Of a stretch of 64,000 nucleotides of DNA, positions 9,311-17,781 are shown one piece after another. The DNA is taken from assembly GCF_000255705.1 (NCBI RefSeq), contig NZ_JH636439.1:637670-701669 (forward strand). The letters run 5' to 3'. A program made the translations under genes and the position numbers. The DNA comes from Zavarzinella formosa DSM 19928 (GTDB lineage: Bacteria; Planctomycetota; Planctomycetia; Gemmatales; Gemmataceae). How positions within the stretch are numbered: the stretch's first letter is position 1; each line of letters opens with the position of its first letter. The notes beneath the pieces were generated by a model that saw only the letters and a list, made by a program, of their open reading frames with translations, searched no databases and was not told the origin of the DNA.

Positions 9311-10501
9311 GTGAAAGCAGTGAGAATGGCCGCGTTTTGGGGGGTTGGCTTGACGGGGGGCCTGATGGCCCAAGTTCCCGAAACGCCGCAAGTGCTGCCC
9401 CCGACGATCATCGGCACTCCCCGCCAGGAAAGCCCCGGTTCGCTTCCTCTCCCGGTCATCCGCAACGGGACGCCGCCCAAGTCGCTTGATGAAACACAAC
9501 ATTTCGAGCCTTCCTCGCTGATCGTCAACAAAGTCGAGGGCCGATTCCGGCTGATGGATGGCAAAACCACATTGCGCGATTTCGGGTACGACAAATCCTC
9601 CGCAGACGAGACGCTTCGCCTGATGCAAGAACTCGGCGTCAACCAAATGGTGACGATCCCCGGCGCCCGGCCGCCGTTCCAAGTGTGGTTTAAGGATGGC
9701 AAGCCCGTCCCCGCCAATGCCGCCCGGCAGGTGTTTTTGCCGATGCTGGCGCGAAACTTGCGGGCCGAATCAGTCGGCGGCGTGTGGGTGGTCACGGACG
9801 GCGCCAGGGGATTTTTCGATTTCGGAACGGAGGCCGAGGCGGCGAAGCAAGCCGCTAGTTTGCTGGTGAAACATGGATTCAATCAGATCGGGGTGATCGG
9901 CAGTCCCCGGCCGACGGTCTTTTACCCGATGTTCGACAAATGGACGGCTGAACGGGAAAGGCTTCGACCCACTGCCAGCACCTCATCGCTTGGCGTGCTG
10001 GACGATGTGGCCCAAAAGAATTTGATCCTTCCGGGCAATGTGCTGGCCGGGCCGAAGACAACCATCGACGCCGCCCAACTCCAAGTGGTCCGTGGCAAAA
10101 CCGGCGAATGGACGTTGATGCACAACGAAGAAACGCTTGGCCGGTTTGGCAGCGCTGAGTATGCGGCTCGCGGAGCTTTGAAAGCCATTCAAGATGCCAA
10201 AGTGACGCATATTGTGCGAATCGGGACCAACAATTTCCCGATTTTCCTGGCCGACAGCCAACCAATGCGTGGGCGTCCCCTCGGCGGCACCAGCGTGAGC
10301 TTCCGGCCGGATCGCCTGAAACTTCAGCAAGTGCGGGACCATTGGTGGATCGCGGAAGACAGTCGCCCGTTGTTCGATGCGGGGTCAAAGCCAGATGCCG
10401 AACTGTTGCTGAAAACAGTCAGGCATTTGCAACTGTCGATGAGTTGCCAGTACGGTTTCGCGGAGGCGGGGGGATTGAGGATTCTGACCACTGGCTATTA
10501 A
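9311..10501 (+). CDS. Exported protein with four internal repeats, function unknown
   Basis: A 396-residue protein. The GTG at 9311 is preferred because GGGAGG lies eight bases upstream and the first 21 residues then form a signal peptide ending in GLMAQ; an in-frame TTG at 9293 would only add six polar residues. The mature part is built of four related units of about 60 residues starting near 72, 152, 256 and 336. Each has the pattern: beta strand, aromatic/D, a short loop with FG or FD, an alanine-rich helix, a G-phi-x-x-I strand, then a proline and F or Y. The fourth is divergent. It probably acts in the periplasm; no catalytic motif is visible. The family is known to me only as a planctomycete hypothetical. 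Confidence 0.75.
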   Translation: MKAVRMAAFWGVGLTGGLMAQVPETPQVLPPTIIGTPRQESPGSLPLPVIRNGTPPKSLDETQHFEPSSLIVNKVEGRFRLMDGKTTLRDFGYDKSSADETLRLMQELGVNQMVTIPGARPPFQVWFKDGKPVPANAARQVFLPMLARNLRAESVGGVWVVTDGARGFFDFGTEAEAAKQAASLLVKHGFNQIGVIGSPRPTVFYPMFDKWTAERERLRPTASTSSLGVLDDVAQKNLILPGNVLAGPKTTIDAAQLQVVRGKTGEWTLMHNEETLGRFGSAEYAARGALKAIQDAKVTHIVRIGTNNFPIFLADSQPMRGRPLGGTSVSFRPDRLKLQQVRDHWWIAEDSRPLFDAGSKPDAELLLKTVRHLQLSMSCQYGFAEAGGLRILTTGY

Positions 10502-10506
10502 CGCGG

Positions 10507-11394
10507 TCATTCGCCGACGAAATCCAACTCCGTCACCTCGCCCGATGGCCAGTCGAACAGGTGGAGGCGTTTGAAGTGGTAATCACCGCCGATGTTGAAG
10601 CCCCGCATCGTGCCTGACTGAGATTGTCTGGCCCAATGCGTGTGACCGCACCAGACGGCCGGAATATGATCCGCGTGCCGAAGGAGCAGTTCTTCCACGC
10701 GGGTGTTGCCTGAAAAAGCCCGCCAGAGCAGGGCGTCGAGCGGCGGCGGTTCCGGGGCCGGGTAAAGCAGTCCCTTCAATGGTGGATGATGGGTGACCAC
10801 CAATGTCTTGGAATATTTGGCGAGAGCCGATTCAAGGTGGCGGGTCAGCGTCTCGAACACATGAGTGGTAAAGGTTAGATCGTCCCAATCCCACTTCACG
10901 AAATTCAAATCATTGTGAACGCCCCGCGAGAAGTGTTTGTTCTTCAAACGGTCTTCCCAATCCGGGGCGGTCTGTTTCAACAATTCATGGTCCCATGTGT
11001 AGTCGTACCAGTTGATGGAACCGACCACCGCGACATCCGAGTCCGGCAATTCCAGAGGGCCGTGGTCGAGAAAGTGGAAACCGTGTTCCCGGCTCACGCG
11101 GGGGAGATATTCCTCGTATACCCGACGAGAATCGCCGCGAGGATCAGAGGATCGCACCCAAATGTCGTGGTTGCCCGGCACGACGGCTTTCAGGCAGTCA
11201 ATCCCGTCGAATAGGGCCAGACAGCGTTCAAAATCTTCTCCCGCCCCCACGTCCCCGGCCAATAAAATGACATCCGGCGGGTTCGCCCGAAGGTATTCGG
11301 CGATGTGTTCGGTCGCCCGGTTGCCGGTGGTGTGCCGTGTGCCGTAATGCAGGTCGGCGGCGACGGCGAAGCGGAGCGGACGGACGGACCTCAT
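10507..11394 (-). CDS. Calcineurin-like metallophosphoesterase
   Basis: A 295-residue protein with the complete metallophosphoesterase metal site: D14-x-H16 (ADLHYG), D48 (LLAGDVG), GNHD at 74-77, a VVTHHPP histidine motif near 205 and GHTH near 255. Such enzymes hydrolyse phosphomono- or diesters with two metal ions; the substrate cannot be told from sequence. There is no signal peptide, so it is probably cytoplasmic. It converges with the repeat protein (5-bp gap). Its start is 65 bp from the start of the divergent helicase gene, so the two may share a regulatory region. Confidence 0.85.
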   Translation of the reverse strand: MRSVRPLRFAVAADLHYGTRHTTGNRATEHIAEYLRANPPDVILLAGDVGAGEDFERCLALFDGIDCLKAVVPGNHDIWVRSSDPRGDSRRVYEEYLPRVSREHGFHFLDHGPLELPDSDVAVVGSINWYDYTWDHELLKQTAPDWEDRLKNKHFSRGVHNDLNFVKWDWDDLTFTTHVFETLTRHLESALAKYSKTLVVTHHPPLKGLLYPAPEPPPLDALLWRAFSGNTRVEELLLRHADHIPAVWCGHTHWARQSQSGTMRGFNIGGDYHFKRLHLFDWPSGEVTELDFVGE

Positions 11395-11459
11395 GCGCAG
11401 CCATTCTCCACGGAAGGCCCCGGCCGGGTTGGTCGCCGGGGGAAGGATTATCTTACGGC

Positions 11460-13661
11460 ATGCTTCGCGAAGAACAGATCGACATCCGCCGGCAACGGGC
11501 CAGGACCGCCAAATTGGTGATCGAGAACATCGGTTCCAAGCAGGTGTTCTCCGATTACAAGGTGACCAACCCGCAGACGAACGGCCAATACACGGTCACG
11601 ATTCGCGGCTTTGATACCGGGGACAACACTTGCACTTGCCCCGATTTTAAATCCAACACGCTCGGCACCTGCAAGCATATCGAGGGCGTGCTGGAACAAC
11701 TTTCCCAAGATTCTCCCCAGACGGTGAAGAAGCGGAAAGCGGCGATCACGCGGCCGGAAATCACTCTTGATTACACCGCCCATCAACTTCGGCTGCGGTT
11801 GCAATTGCCGCCGCGACACTCGGACAAACTGGCCCAACTGGCCGCCCGGTTCTTTGACAAAGCGGGTTTCGCCCAGCCATCGCTGAACTATGTCGCCCTA
11901 GTGGATGCCGTGGAGTCTGTGCCGGAACAGGTCACGGTGATGTCGGATGCACTGGACTTCATCGGCCGGGAGAACGAGCGAATGTTGTTGGCCACGCGGG
12001 AAAAAGCCCTGCTGGCCGAACTTGAGTCGGGGGATGAACAATCCCCATTGCGAAGCCTGTTGAAGATCCCGCTGTACGACTATCAATTACGCGGGGCGAT
12101 TTTCATGGCCTGCCGGGGCCGTAGCATCCTTGGGGACGACATGGGGTTGGGCAAGACCATCCAAACGATGGCGGCCATCGAAATTCTCGCCCGTGAACGG
12201 GGCGTGAGCCGGGTGCTGGTGATCGCGCCGGCGAGCGTGAAATATCAGTGGGAAACCGAGATTCGCAAGTTCACCGGCCGGGCCGTCCAAGTTGTCGAGG
12301 GTTTGAAGGATGTCCGCGAAGAACAGTATTCCGAGGAGTGCTTCTACAAACTGGTGAATTACGAACAGGTTGTCCGCGATCTTGATTTATTGAACAAGTG
12401 GGAGCCTCATGTCGTGGTTCTCGACGAGGCTCAGCGGATCAAAAATTGGGAGGCAAAAACCTCCCGGGCGGTGAAGAAACTTGTCTCCCCGTATGCAATG
12501 GTGCTGACCGGAACACCGCTCGAAAACAAGTTGGAAGAGCTTTATAGCATCGTGCAGTTCGTGGACGACCGCCGGCTTGGCCCCGCCTTTGAATTTTTGC
12601 ACGAACATCGTGTGTTGGATGAAAAAGGGAACTTGGTCGGTTATCAGAATCTTGATCGCATCCGGGAACGACTCGCCCCGATATTGCTTCGCCGCACGCG
12701 CGGAGAGGTGTTGACACAACTTCCCGCTCGCACGGACAGCACGCTCTTTGTGGAATTGAAACCCGAACAAAAGGCACCCTACGACGAACAAGTGGTGGCC
12801 CTCGCCCGGTTGTTACAAAAAGGCCTTTTGACCGATGTGGATCGCAAGCGGATTCTTGCGTGTATCTCAAACATGCGGCTCATTTGCGACAGCACATTCT
12901 TGTTTGACAAAGAAACAAATGTTTCCCCGAAGCTGGAGGAATTCCGGGCCGTTGTCGAGGAATTGATGTCCTCCGGAGAACACAAAGCGGTGATTTTCAG
13001 CCAGTGGGAAACCATGCTAAACAAGGCGGCCGAGGTTCTCAACGATCTCGGCGTCGGTTTCACGTTGCTGCACGGCGGGATGTCCGGCAAAGAACGCCGG
13101 GCGGTGATGGCTCGCTTCAAGGAGAAGGATTGCCGGATGTTCCTCAGCACAGATGCCGGGGGCGTGGGGCTAAATCTTCAGGAAGCCGACACGGTGATGA
13201 GTCTGGAATTGCCGTGGAACCCGGCGGTATTGGAACAACGCATCGCCCGTGTTCACCGAATGGGCCAGCAACGCCCGGTGCGGGTGATTAATTTCGTGAC
13301 CCGGAACAGCATCGAAGAACGGGTGATGGCCTCCTTGGAGGCAAAACGTTCTCTGTTTGGCAGTGTTTTCGATGGCGACAGTGATGCTGTGGATTTTGCC
13401 GCCATCGGCAGCACAACATTCCTCGACGGAGTCCGGGAGGTAGTCGGCCTGGAGAAACCGGCTCCCGCCGAGCCGAAGACTGCCGCCAAACCGCCGGTGG
13501 CCAAAATCACCGAACGAGAAACAACACCCGATCTCGTTGAAGCGGGGCTTTGCTTCCTAGAGGCGTTGGTGGCCGAATCGCCGCGTTGGAATCTGACGTC
13601 CGAGCAAAAAGCACGATTCCGATCAGCCTTGGGTTTGCTGACGGGAGGCGACGATGAATGA
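11460..13661 (+). CDS. SNF2-family helicase with N-terminal SWIM zinc finger
   Basis: A 733-residue double-stranded-DNA translocase of the Swi2/Snf2 superfamily 2. A SWIM zinc finger (C58-x-C60, C71-x-H73) precedes the motor. Motif I has GLGKT with K232, motif II is DEAQ at 322-325, motif III is LTGTPLENKLEELYS, and the C-terminal lobe has TDAGGVGLNLQEAD and QRIARVHRMGQ. Such proteins remodel protein-DNA complexes or assist transcription and repair. The ATG at 11460 is used because longer starts run into the divergent metallophosphoesterase gene. Its last 8 bp overlap the next gene, implying translational coupling. Confidence 0.9.
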   Translation: MLREEQIDIRRQRARTAKLVIENIGSKQVFSDYKVTNPQTNGQYTVTIRGFDTGDNTCTCPDFKSNTLGTCKHIEGVLEQLSQDSPQTVKKRKAAITRPEITLDYTAHQLRLRLQLPPRHSDKLAQLAARFFDKAGFAQPSLNYVALVDAVESVPEQVTVMSDALDFIGRENERMLLATREKALLAELESGDEQSPLRSLLKIPLYDYQLRGAIFMACRGRSILGDDMGLGKTIQTMAAIEILARERGVSRVLVIAPASVKYQWETEIRKFTGRAVQVVEGLKDVREEQYSEECFYKLVNYEQVVRDLDLLNKWEPHVVVLDEAQRIKNWEAKTSRAVKKLVSPYAMVLTGTPLENKLEELYSIVQFVDDRRLGPAFEFLHEHRVLDEKGNLVGYQNLDRIRERLAPILLRRTRGEVLTQLPARTDSTLFVELKPEQKAPYDEQVVALARLLQKGLLTDVDRKRILACISNMRLICDSTFLFDKETNVSPKLEEFRAVVEELMSSGEHKAVIFSQWETMLNKAAEVLNDLGVGFTLLHGGMSGKERRAVMARFKEKDCRMFLSTDAGGVGLNLQEADTVMSLELPWNPAVLEQRIARVHRMGQQRPVRVINFVTRNSIEERVMASLEAKRSLFGSVFDGDSDAVDFAAIGSTTFLDGVREVVGLEKPAPAEPKTAAKPPVAKITERETTPDLVEAGLCFLEALVAESPRWNLTSEQKARFRSALGLLTGGDDE

Positions 13662-14313
13662 ACGCGACGCCCTTCTGGAGACCATCTTTGACAATCCCCA
13701 AGACGACGCCCCTCGATTGATCTACTCCGATTGGGTCGAGGAACACGACGAACCGGGCTATGCAAATTTCATCCGGTTGCAAATCAAGGAATCACGCGGC
13801 GAACCAGTCGATGAGGAAGAACTTCAGCAAGCATGGCTGGATTATGAACGGGAGATTTCGCCGGATAAAGCATGGGATCACCTTGTTTCAAAGCAAAGTT
13901 TTGACCGTGGTTTTCCCGTGCCATCTATGAATGTGTCGGTTGGCAGTCTGCGCGATTATTCCCGGTATTGGTGGCCGCGTCTGCCGGTGATCGGTCTGAT
14001 CAGCCCACTATCATCGCTGAACATTGCCGAATTTGTGCGTGTCCCGTACTTGGCAAGAATCCGTTCATTGGTCGTGGATGGGCATGATCCTCATGGCTTG
14101 GTGATTCCTCGACTTGTCCAGTGCCATTACCTCAAGAACCTGCGGGTGTTGGATCTTTCCATGTACAACATGGGGATCGAGGCGGCCGAGGCGTTGGCGA
14201 GAGCCGAGATATTCGAGCGTCTGGAGGAACTTCGCCTCCCTTATACGATGCGGCCAAACCGCGAGGCGGGGCGGCTACTGCGGAAACGATTTGGAGATAT
14301 CTGTCTCCTTTAA
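13654..14313 (+). CDS. TIGR02996-domain protein with leucine-rich-repeat-like tail
   Basis: A 219-residue protein. Residues 1-45 match the Gemmata-type TIGR02996 domain: MNERDALLETIFDNPQDD followed by an RLIYSDWVEEH segment. The C-terminal half contains leucine-rich-repeat-like stretches (LRVLDLSMYNMG, LEELRLP). In Gemmata-group genomes this domain commonly heads large paralogous families with variable repeat tails. The function is unknown. The ATG overlaps the helicase stop by 8 bp, so it is probably co-translated with it. Confidence 0.82.
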   Translation: MNERDALLETIFDNPQDDAPRLIYSDWVEEHDEPGYANFIRLQIKESRGEPVDEEELQQAWLDYEREISPDKAWDHLVSKQSFDRGFPVPSMNVSVGSLRDYSRYWWPRLPVIGLISPLSSLNIAEFVRVPYLARIRSLVVDGHDPHGLVIPRLVQCHYLKNLRVLDLSMYNMGIEAAEALARAEIFERLEELRLPYTMRPNREAGRLLRKRFGDICLL

Positions 14314-14349
14314 GCATAATCAATCGGTCATTCACCAACGGAGTCCCAC

Positions 14350-15702
14350 ATGCCGAAGGTCGCCGTCTTGGGCGGGAGTTTTGATCCGCCGAGCTTGCAT
14401 CACCGGACGCTGGCCGCGCTTCTGCGTCAGACCTTCGATGAGGTGATTGTCATCCCTTATGGGGCAAGATCCGACCACCGGACGGTTTCGGACACGCCGC
14501 CGGAATATCGGGCGGCGATGGCAGACTTGGCCTTTCGCGGCATCAGTGGCGTGGATGTGGAACTCTTCAGTCTCGAAGAGCAATCTGAACCGCTCACCAG
14601 CGAGATTGAGCGCCGGTTTGCCAGCCGTGGCGAGTTAAGTTACGTGGTTCCGATGGAGTTTGTGCGAGGCGGTCATGCCTGCTCGATCCGGTCTTCGTGG
14701 GAACGGGGGGAATGGTTGTGGGCGAACGGCTCGTTCGTGATCCTGCGGCAAGGGCACGAACCGCTTGCCGAGGAATTGCCCGCCCATCACACCATCCTTC
14801 AAGTGGGGCCATATCTTCCGGCCTCGGCGATCCGGGGTCGGATTTACAACCAAGAAACGGTTGAGGAATGGCTTACTCCAGAAGTATGCCGCTATGTGAT
14901 CCGGCACGGTCTCTACCGCAGCCTGCCCCCGCGGACAGAGACGATGTTTCGCGTCGACCATCCTCGCGTGAAACTCTATTACGACGAAGCCAACGCCGAT
15001 TCCCGGCAACTGGCCAAAGATTTCAACATCAACGAATGCGATCCGGATCTGATCGTCGTCTTGGGCGGTGATGGCACAATGCTCCGGGCGATCCGCAAGC
15101 ATTGGCGGGACCGTTGCCCGTTTTACGGGTTGAACACCGGGCACTTGGGGTTTCTTCTCAATGACCGGGAGACGCGGTTCTGGGAACAAGAATTGAAGCT
15201 CTATCAATTGCCATTACTGTGGGCCGAGGCTGTCACCGTGGATGGCAAAACCGTGACCGGGCATGCCTTTAACGAAGTGTGGGTAGAGCGGGCCACCGGT
15301 CAAACAGCATGGGTGAAATTGTCCATCAATGGAGTGTGCCGCATCGAACGATTGGTGTGTGATGGGGCGCTCGTTTCGACCTCGGCCGGGTCCACGTCTT
15401 ATGCGAAAGCGATGGGGGCGACACCGTTGCCGTTCAACACTCCGGTGCTGACCATCGTAGGCTCGAACGTGCTGACGCCGATGGGCTGGCGGCCGGCCGT
15501 GCTGCCGATCCATACGGAAGTGGAAATGACCACGCTGGACACGGATAAACGCCCGTTGATGGGTTATATGGACGGCGTTCCGCTGGGGCGAGTGTCCTCG
15601 GTGAAGGTGCGGGTAAGCCGGACGGCCGCGGTGGAACTGGCCTTCCAAACCGAACATGACCCGGTGGCCAAGTTGGCCCGCTTGCAATTCCCGCTGGGTT
15701 GA
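14350..15702 (+). CDS. Fused NadD-like nucleotidyltransferase and NAD kinase
   Basis: A 450-residue two-domain protein. Residues 1-190 resemble nicotinate-nucleotide adenylyltransferase (NadD): GGSFDPP at 8-14 and an ASAIRGRI block near 158. The usual HxGH motif reads SLHH (15-18), keeping only the last histidine. Residues 195-450 are an NAD kinase: GGDGT at 239-243 with catalytic D241, GLNTGHLGFL at 260-269, an NE motif (HAFNEVWVERA) and the STSAGSTSY loop. The kinase half makes NADP from NAD. The first half may make NaAD or a related dinucleotide, or may be a non-catalytic relic. There is no stop or frame change between the halves. It follows the TIGR02996 gene by 36 bp. Confidence 0.82.
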   Translation: MPKVAVLGGSFDPPSLHHRTLAALLRQTFDEVIVIPYGARSDHRTVSDTPPEYRAAMADLAFRGISGVDVELFSLEEQSEPLTSEIERRFASRGELSYVVPMEFVRGGHACSIRSSWERGEWLWANGSFVILRQGHEPLAEELPAHHTILQVGPYLPASAIRGRIYNQETVEEWLTPEVCRYVIRHGLYRSLPPRTETMFRVDHPRVKLYYDEANADSRQLAKDFNINECDPDLIVVLGGDGTMLRAIRKHWRDRCPFYGLNTGHLGFLLNDRETRFWEQELKLYQLPLLWAEAVTVDGKTVTGHAFNEVWVERATGQTAWVKLSINGVCRIERLVCDGALVSTSAGSTSYAKAMGATPLPFNTPVLTIVGSNVLTPMGWRPAVLPIHTEVEMTTLDTDKRPLMGYMDGVPLGRVSSVKVRVSRTAAVELAFQTEHDPVAKLARLQFPLG

Positions 15703-15744
15703 AAAAAATCAACCGGAAGCCAGCGGGTTGGGAGTGGTCAAAAA

Positions 15745-16896
15745 TTACTTCTTGTTCTCGTCTGTCCACTTTTTGAAGGCCGCCTTGCGGTCGTCTTCCG
15801 AAGAGAAACCGAGTTGGTGGTATTGAATCAGTTGGTTCGGGTAGACGTTCCACATTTTGAACCCGTAATCCTTCGGGTTCTTGCCGCTCAGGTGGATGAT
15901 GTTAGCCAGTGCCACATCCTGAAGTTTCACTTCCCCGCGATTGCCGCCGATCACGAAGCCTTGAATCTGGTTGGTTTCCTTCAAGAACGGTTCCAGATTC
16001 GGGATGTTGGTTTTGTTCCCGAGAGTGCCGACGCAACAAATGGCGCTGGCCTTGGTGTAAATCTGCGTGGCCTTGCCATCCTTGAGAGCCTTGGCGACCA
16101 CATCGGCGGCCGACTTGATGTTGTGTTGGGCGAGCATCCAGACGCATTGGTTAATCGTGTTGTCGTCCATCCGGCCGTCCAGATAGTTGAAGAACACCTT
16201 GCGATAGCCAACACCCGTCTTTTCATCCTTGAGGAGGTTCGTGAACTGTGGCTGGTTGTAGAGGTTGGAGAGCATCCAGTCCGGTTGTGTCGGCTTGTAG
16301 GCCGGAGTGGAGCAGGCGAACAGCACGCAGGCGAGTTCGGCCGGGTTCAGGGCGTTTGGCCGATAGCCGCCCCGGAACCCCCCGAAGGGGTTGCCGAACA
16401 TTTCCTGATACATTTCGTTGGATCGATGCTGAATCCGTTCGGTTGCCTTGTTCGGTTGTTCCTCGATGACTTCCAACAACGCGGCGTTGGTTTTGAGCAT
16501 CTCCGCGAAGAGTTTGCGAGAGTCGTTGTCTCCGCCGATCTTCTCTTGGAAAAGTTTCCACAGGGGGAGATCGTGTTTTTCCTTGCCTTCGGTGTCCTTG
16601 AGGAACAAATCGATTCGGTACAGCAAATCGAGGGTGAGGGCTTGGGGCAGCAGTTGCTGGCAACGGGAACTCACCTCGGGATCGTTGCTTTTGACCCCTT
16701 CCAGCAAGGCGATCTTGGCTCCGCGACCCATCCGCACCAACTCGGCGGCGGCTTTCTCACGCTCTTTGTATCTCGGGCTGCCCAATTGCTCGATCAGGAC
16801 GGGGAGACGGACGGGGTCCGCCTTCGTGACTGCCGGGGCTTCGGCCCAAAGAAAACCGGCGAGGAGACCGCCGGCCAGGGTGAGTGCGTATTTCAT
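15745..16896 (-). CDS. Exported HEAT-repeat-like protein, function unknown
   Basis: A 383-residue protein with an N-terminal signal peptide (about 1-19, ending WAEA). An alpha-helical segment (LGSPRYKEREKAAAELVRMG) follows, resembling the HEAT-like units common in planctomycete exported proteins. The rest is mostly helical, with an Asn/Gly-rich loop around residues 180-200 (FGNPFGGFRGG). No catalytic motif is seen. It is last in the minus-strand run below the flagellar genes, but it has its own promoter-like sequence (16954-16984), so it is probably not part of the flagellar unit. Confidence 0.75.
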   Translation of the reverse strand: MKYALTLAGGLLAGFLWAEAPAVTKADPVRLPVLIEQLGSPRYKEREKAAAELVRMGRGAKIALLEGVKSNDPEVSSRCQQLLPQALTLDLLYRIDLFLKDTEGKEKHDLPLWKLFQEKIGGDNDSRKLFAEMLKTNAALLEVIEEQPNKATERIQHRSNEMYQEMFGNPFGGFRGGYRPNALNPAELACVLFACSTPAYKPTQPDWMLSNLYNQPQFTNLLKDEKTGVGYRKVFFNYLDGRMDDNTINQCVWMLAQHNIKSAADVVAKALKDGKATQIYTKASAICCVGTLGNKTNIPNLEPFLKETNQIQGFVIGGNRGEVKLQDVALANIIHLSGKNPKDYGFKMWNVYPNQLIQYHQLGFSSEDDRKAAFKKWTDENKK

Positions 16897-16953
16897 GGAT
16901 GCAACGCCAAGGTGGTGTTTTGCGGGGAGGCCAACGTTCGCAATTTAGTTCAA

Positions 16954-16984
16954 ATTATACTCAAACGCGAGCGTGAAGTGACAA
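16954..16984 (-). promoter_or_regulatory. Promoter-like sequence upstream of the HEAT-like gene
   Basis: On the minus strand a perfect TATAAT (16954-16959) lies 19 bp after TTGTCA (16979-16984, five of six consensus bases). The start codon at 16896 gives a leader of about 50 bases. The spacer is longer than optimal. The -35 box abuts the stop codon of the upstream fliO-like gene. Confidence 0.45.
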
Positions 16985-17374
16985 TCAATTTTCTTCGGCA
17001 TGTTGCAAAACCGTTGCAAACGAATCGGTCAGTGGGAGCATCTCTCGGATGCCACCCAAGTCCGTCGCCACCACGATTTTTTGTCCGTTGGCTTCGATCA
17101 CATGAAGAGCGCATTTGCGATTGAGCGGAACGGAGGCGATGTATTCCATCCCGCCGGACTTCATTCCCGGTTTCGCCGATCGTTGAAGGCGACGGGAGAA
17201 CCAAAACAGCCCCAAGCACAAAACCAGCAAAACCCCGGTCCAGACGAACAACCGAAAAAGCATGGCGTCCACGCTCGGCGGTTCGGGCATCGGCGGCGGG
17301 GTATAAGCCAGTTCCCCTGCGGCCCGCACAGGAGACGAGATGGCGAACAGCCCGAGAATGAGCCACCTTCTCAT
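16985..17374 (-). CDS. fliO: FliO-like flagellar export protein (first copy)
   Basis: A 129-residue membrane protein. It has a signal-like first segment (1-18), a proline-rich stretch, one transmembrane helix (about 40-62) and a cytoplasmic domain with the FliO pattern: IASVPLNRKCALHVIE, then IVVATDLGGIREM. FliO assists assembly of the FliP pore of the flagellar export gate. It overlaps fliN by 4 bp (ATGA), so the two are translationally coupled, an order (fliN-fliO) known from many bacteria. A second FliO-like gene lies at 27384-27905, directly before fliP. Confidence 0.78.
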   Translation of the reverse strand: MRRWLILGLFAISSPVRAAGELAYTPPPMPEPPSVDAMLFRLFVWTGVLLVLCLGLFWFSRRLQRSAKPGMKSGGMEYIASVPLNRKCALHVIEANGQKIVVATDLGGIREMLPLTDSFATVLQHAEEN

Positions 17375-17772
17375 CGCGATCCCCGGCCCCGAGGGCTGAC
17401 CAGTTCCTTGATGCGGATGGCGAAATGATCGTCCACCACCACCACTTCCCCGCGGGCGAAGACCATCCCCCTCACGGTGAGTTCCACGGGCTGGCTCACG
17501 TCGCGGTCCAGCTCCAAGATCGCACCCGGCCCGAGTTTTAGTACTTCGCCGATGGGGATCGTCACCTGTCCGAGACGAGCGGTGATCGTGACCGGCACAT
17601 CAGTCAGAAATTGCAATGATGGTTTTGTTGTTCCCCCTTCGGGCGTGAGTTGTGAAAACTCAGCCATTCGGGCGACAATCTCGTCCGGCGCGGGCTCGCC
17701 AAAATCCTCGCGAGGATCGGGGGGCGATTCGACATCGGGGATGGGTCCGGGGTCGGCTGACGGTGTGCTCAT
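17371..17772 (-). CDS. fliN: Flagellar C-ring protein FliN
   Basis: A 133-residue protein with an acidic, proline-rich N-terminus and a C-terminal SpoA/surface-presentation domain (about 50-125): LTDVPVTITARLGQ, then IGEVLKLGPGAILELD and VFARGEVVVVDDHFAIRI. FliN forms the base of the flagellar switch ring with FliM and helps dock the export apparatus. AAGGGG lies six bases before the ATG. It is 9 bp after fliM and overlaps the fliO-like gene by 4 bp. Confidence 0.93.
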   Translation of the reverse strand: MSTPSADPGPIPDVESPPDPREDFGEPAPDEIVARMAEFSQLTPEGGTTKPSLQFLTDVPVTITARLGQVTIPIGEVLKLGPGAILELDRDVSQPVELTVRGMVFARGEVVVVDDHFAIRIKELVSPRGRGSR

Positions 17773-17781
17773 GCGTTCCCC

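Noticed and set aside
15814-17124. 436-codon plus-strand ORF antisense to the HEAT-like gene and fliO
   Set aside because: It spans two real minus-strand genes and a promoter, and its product has no recognisable domain or signal. The sense-strand signal peptide and FliO motifs are convincing.
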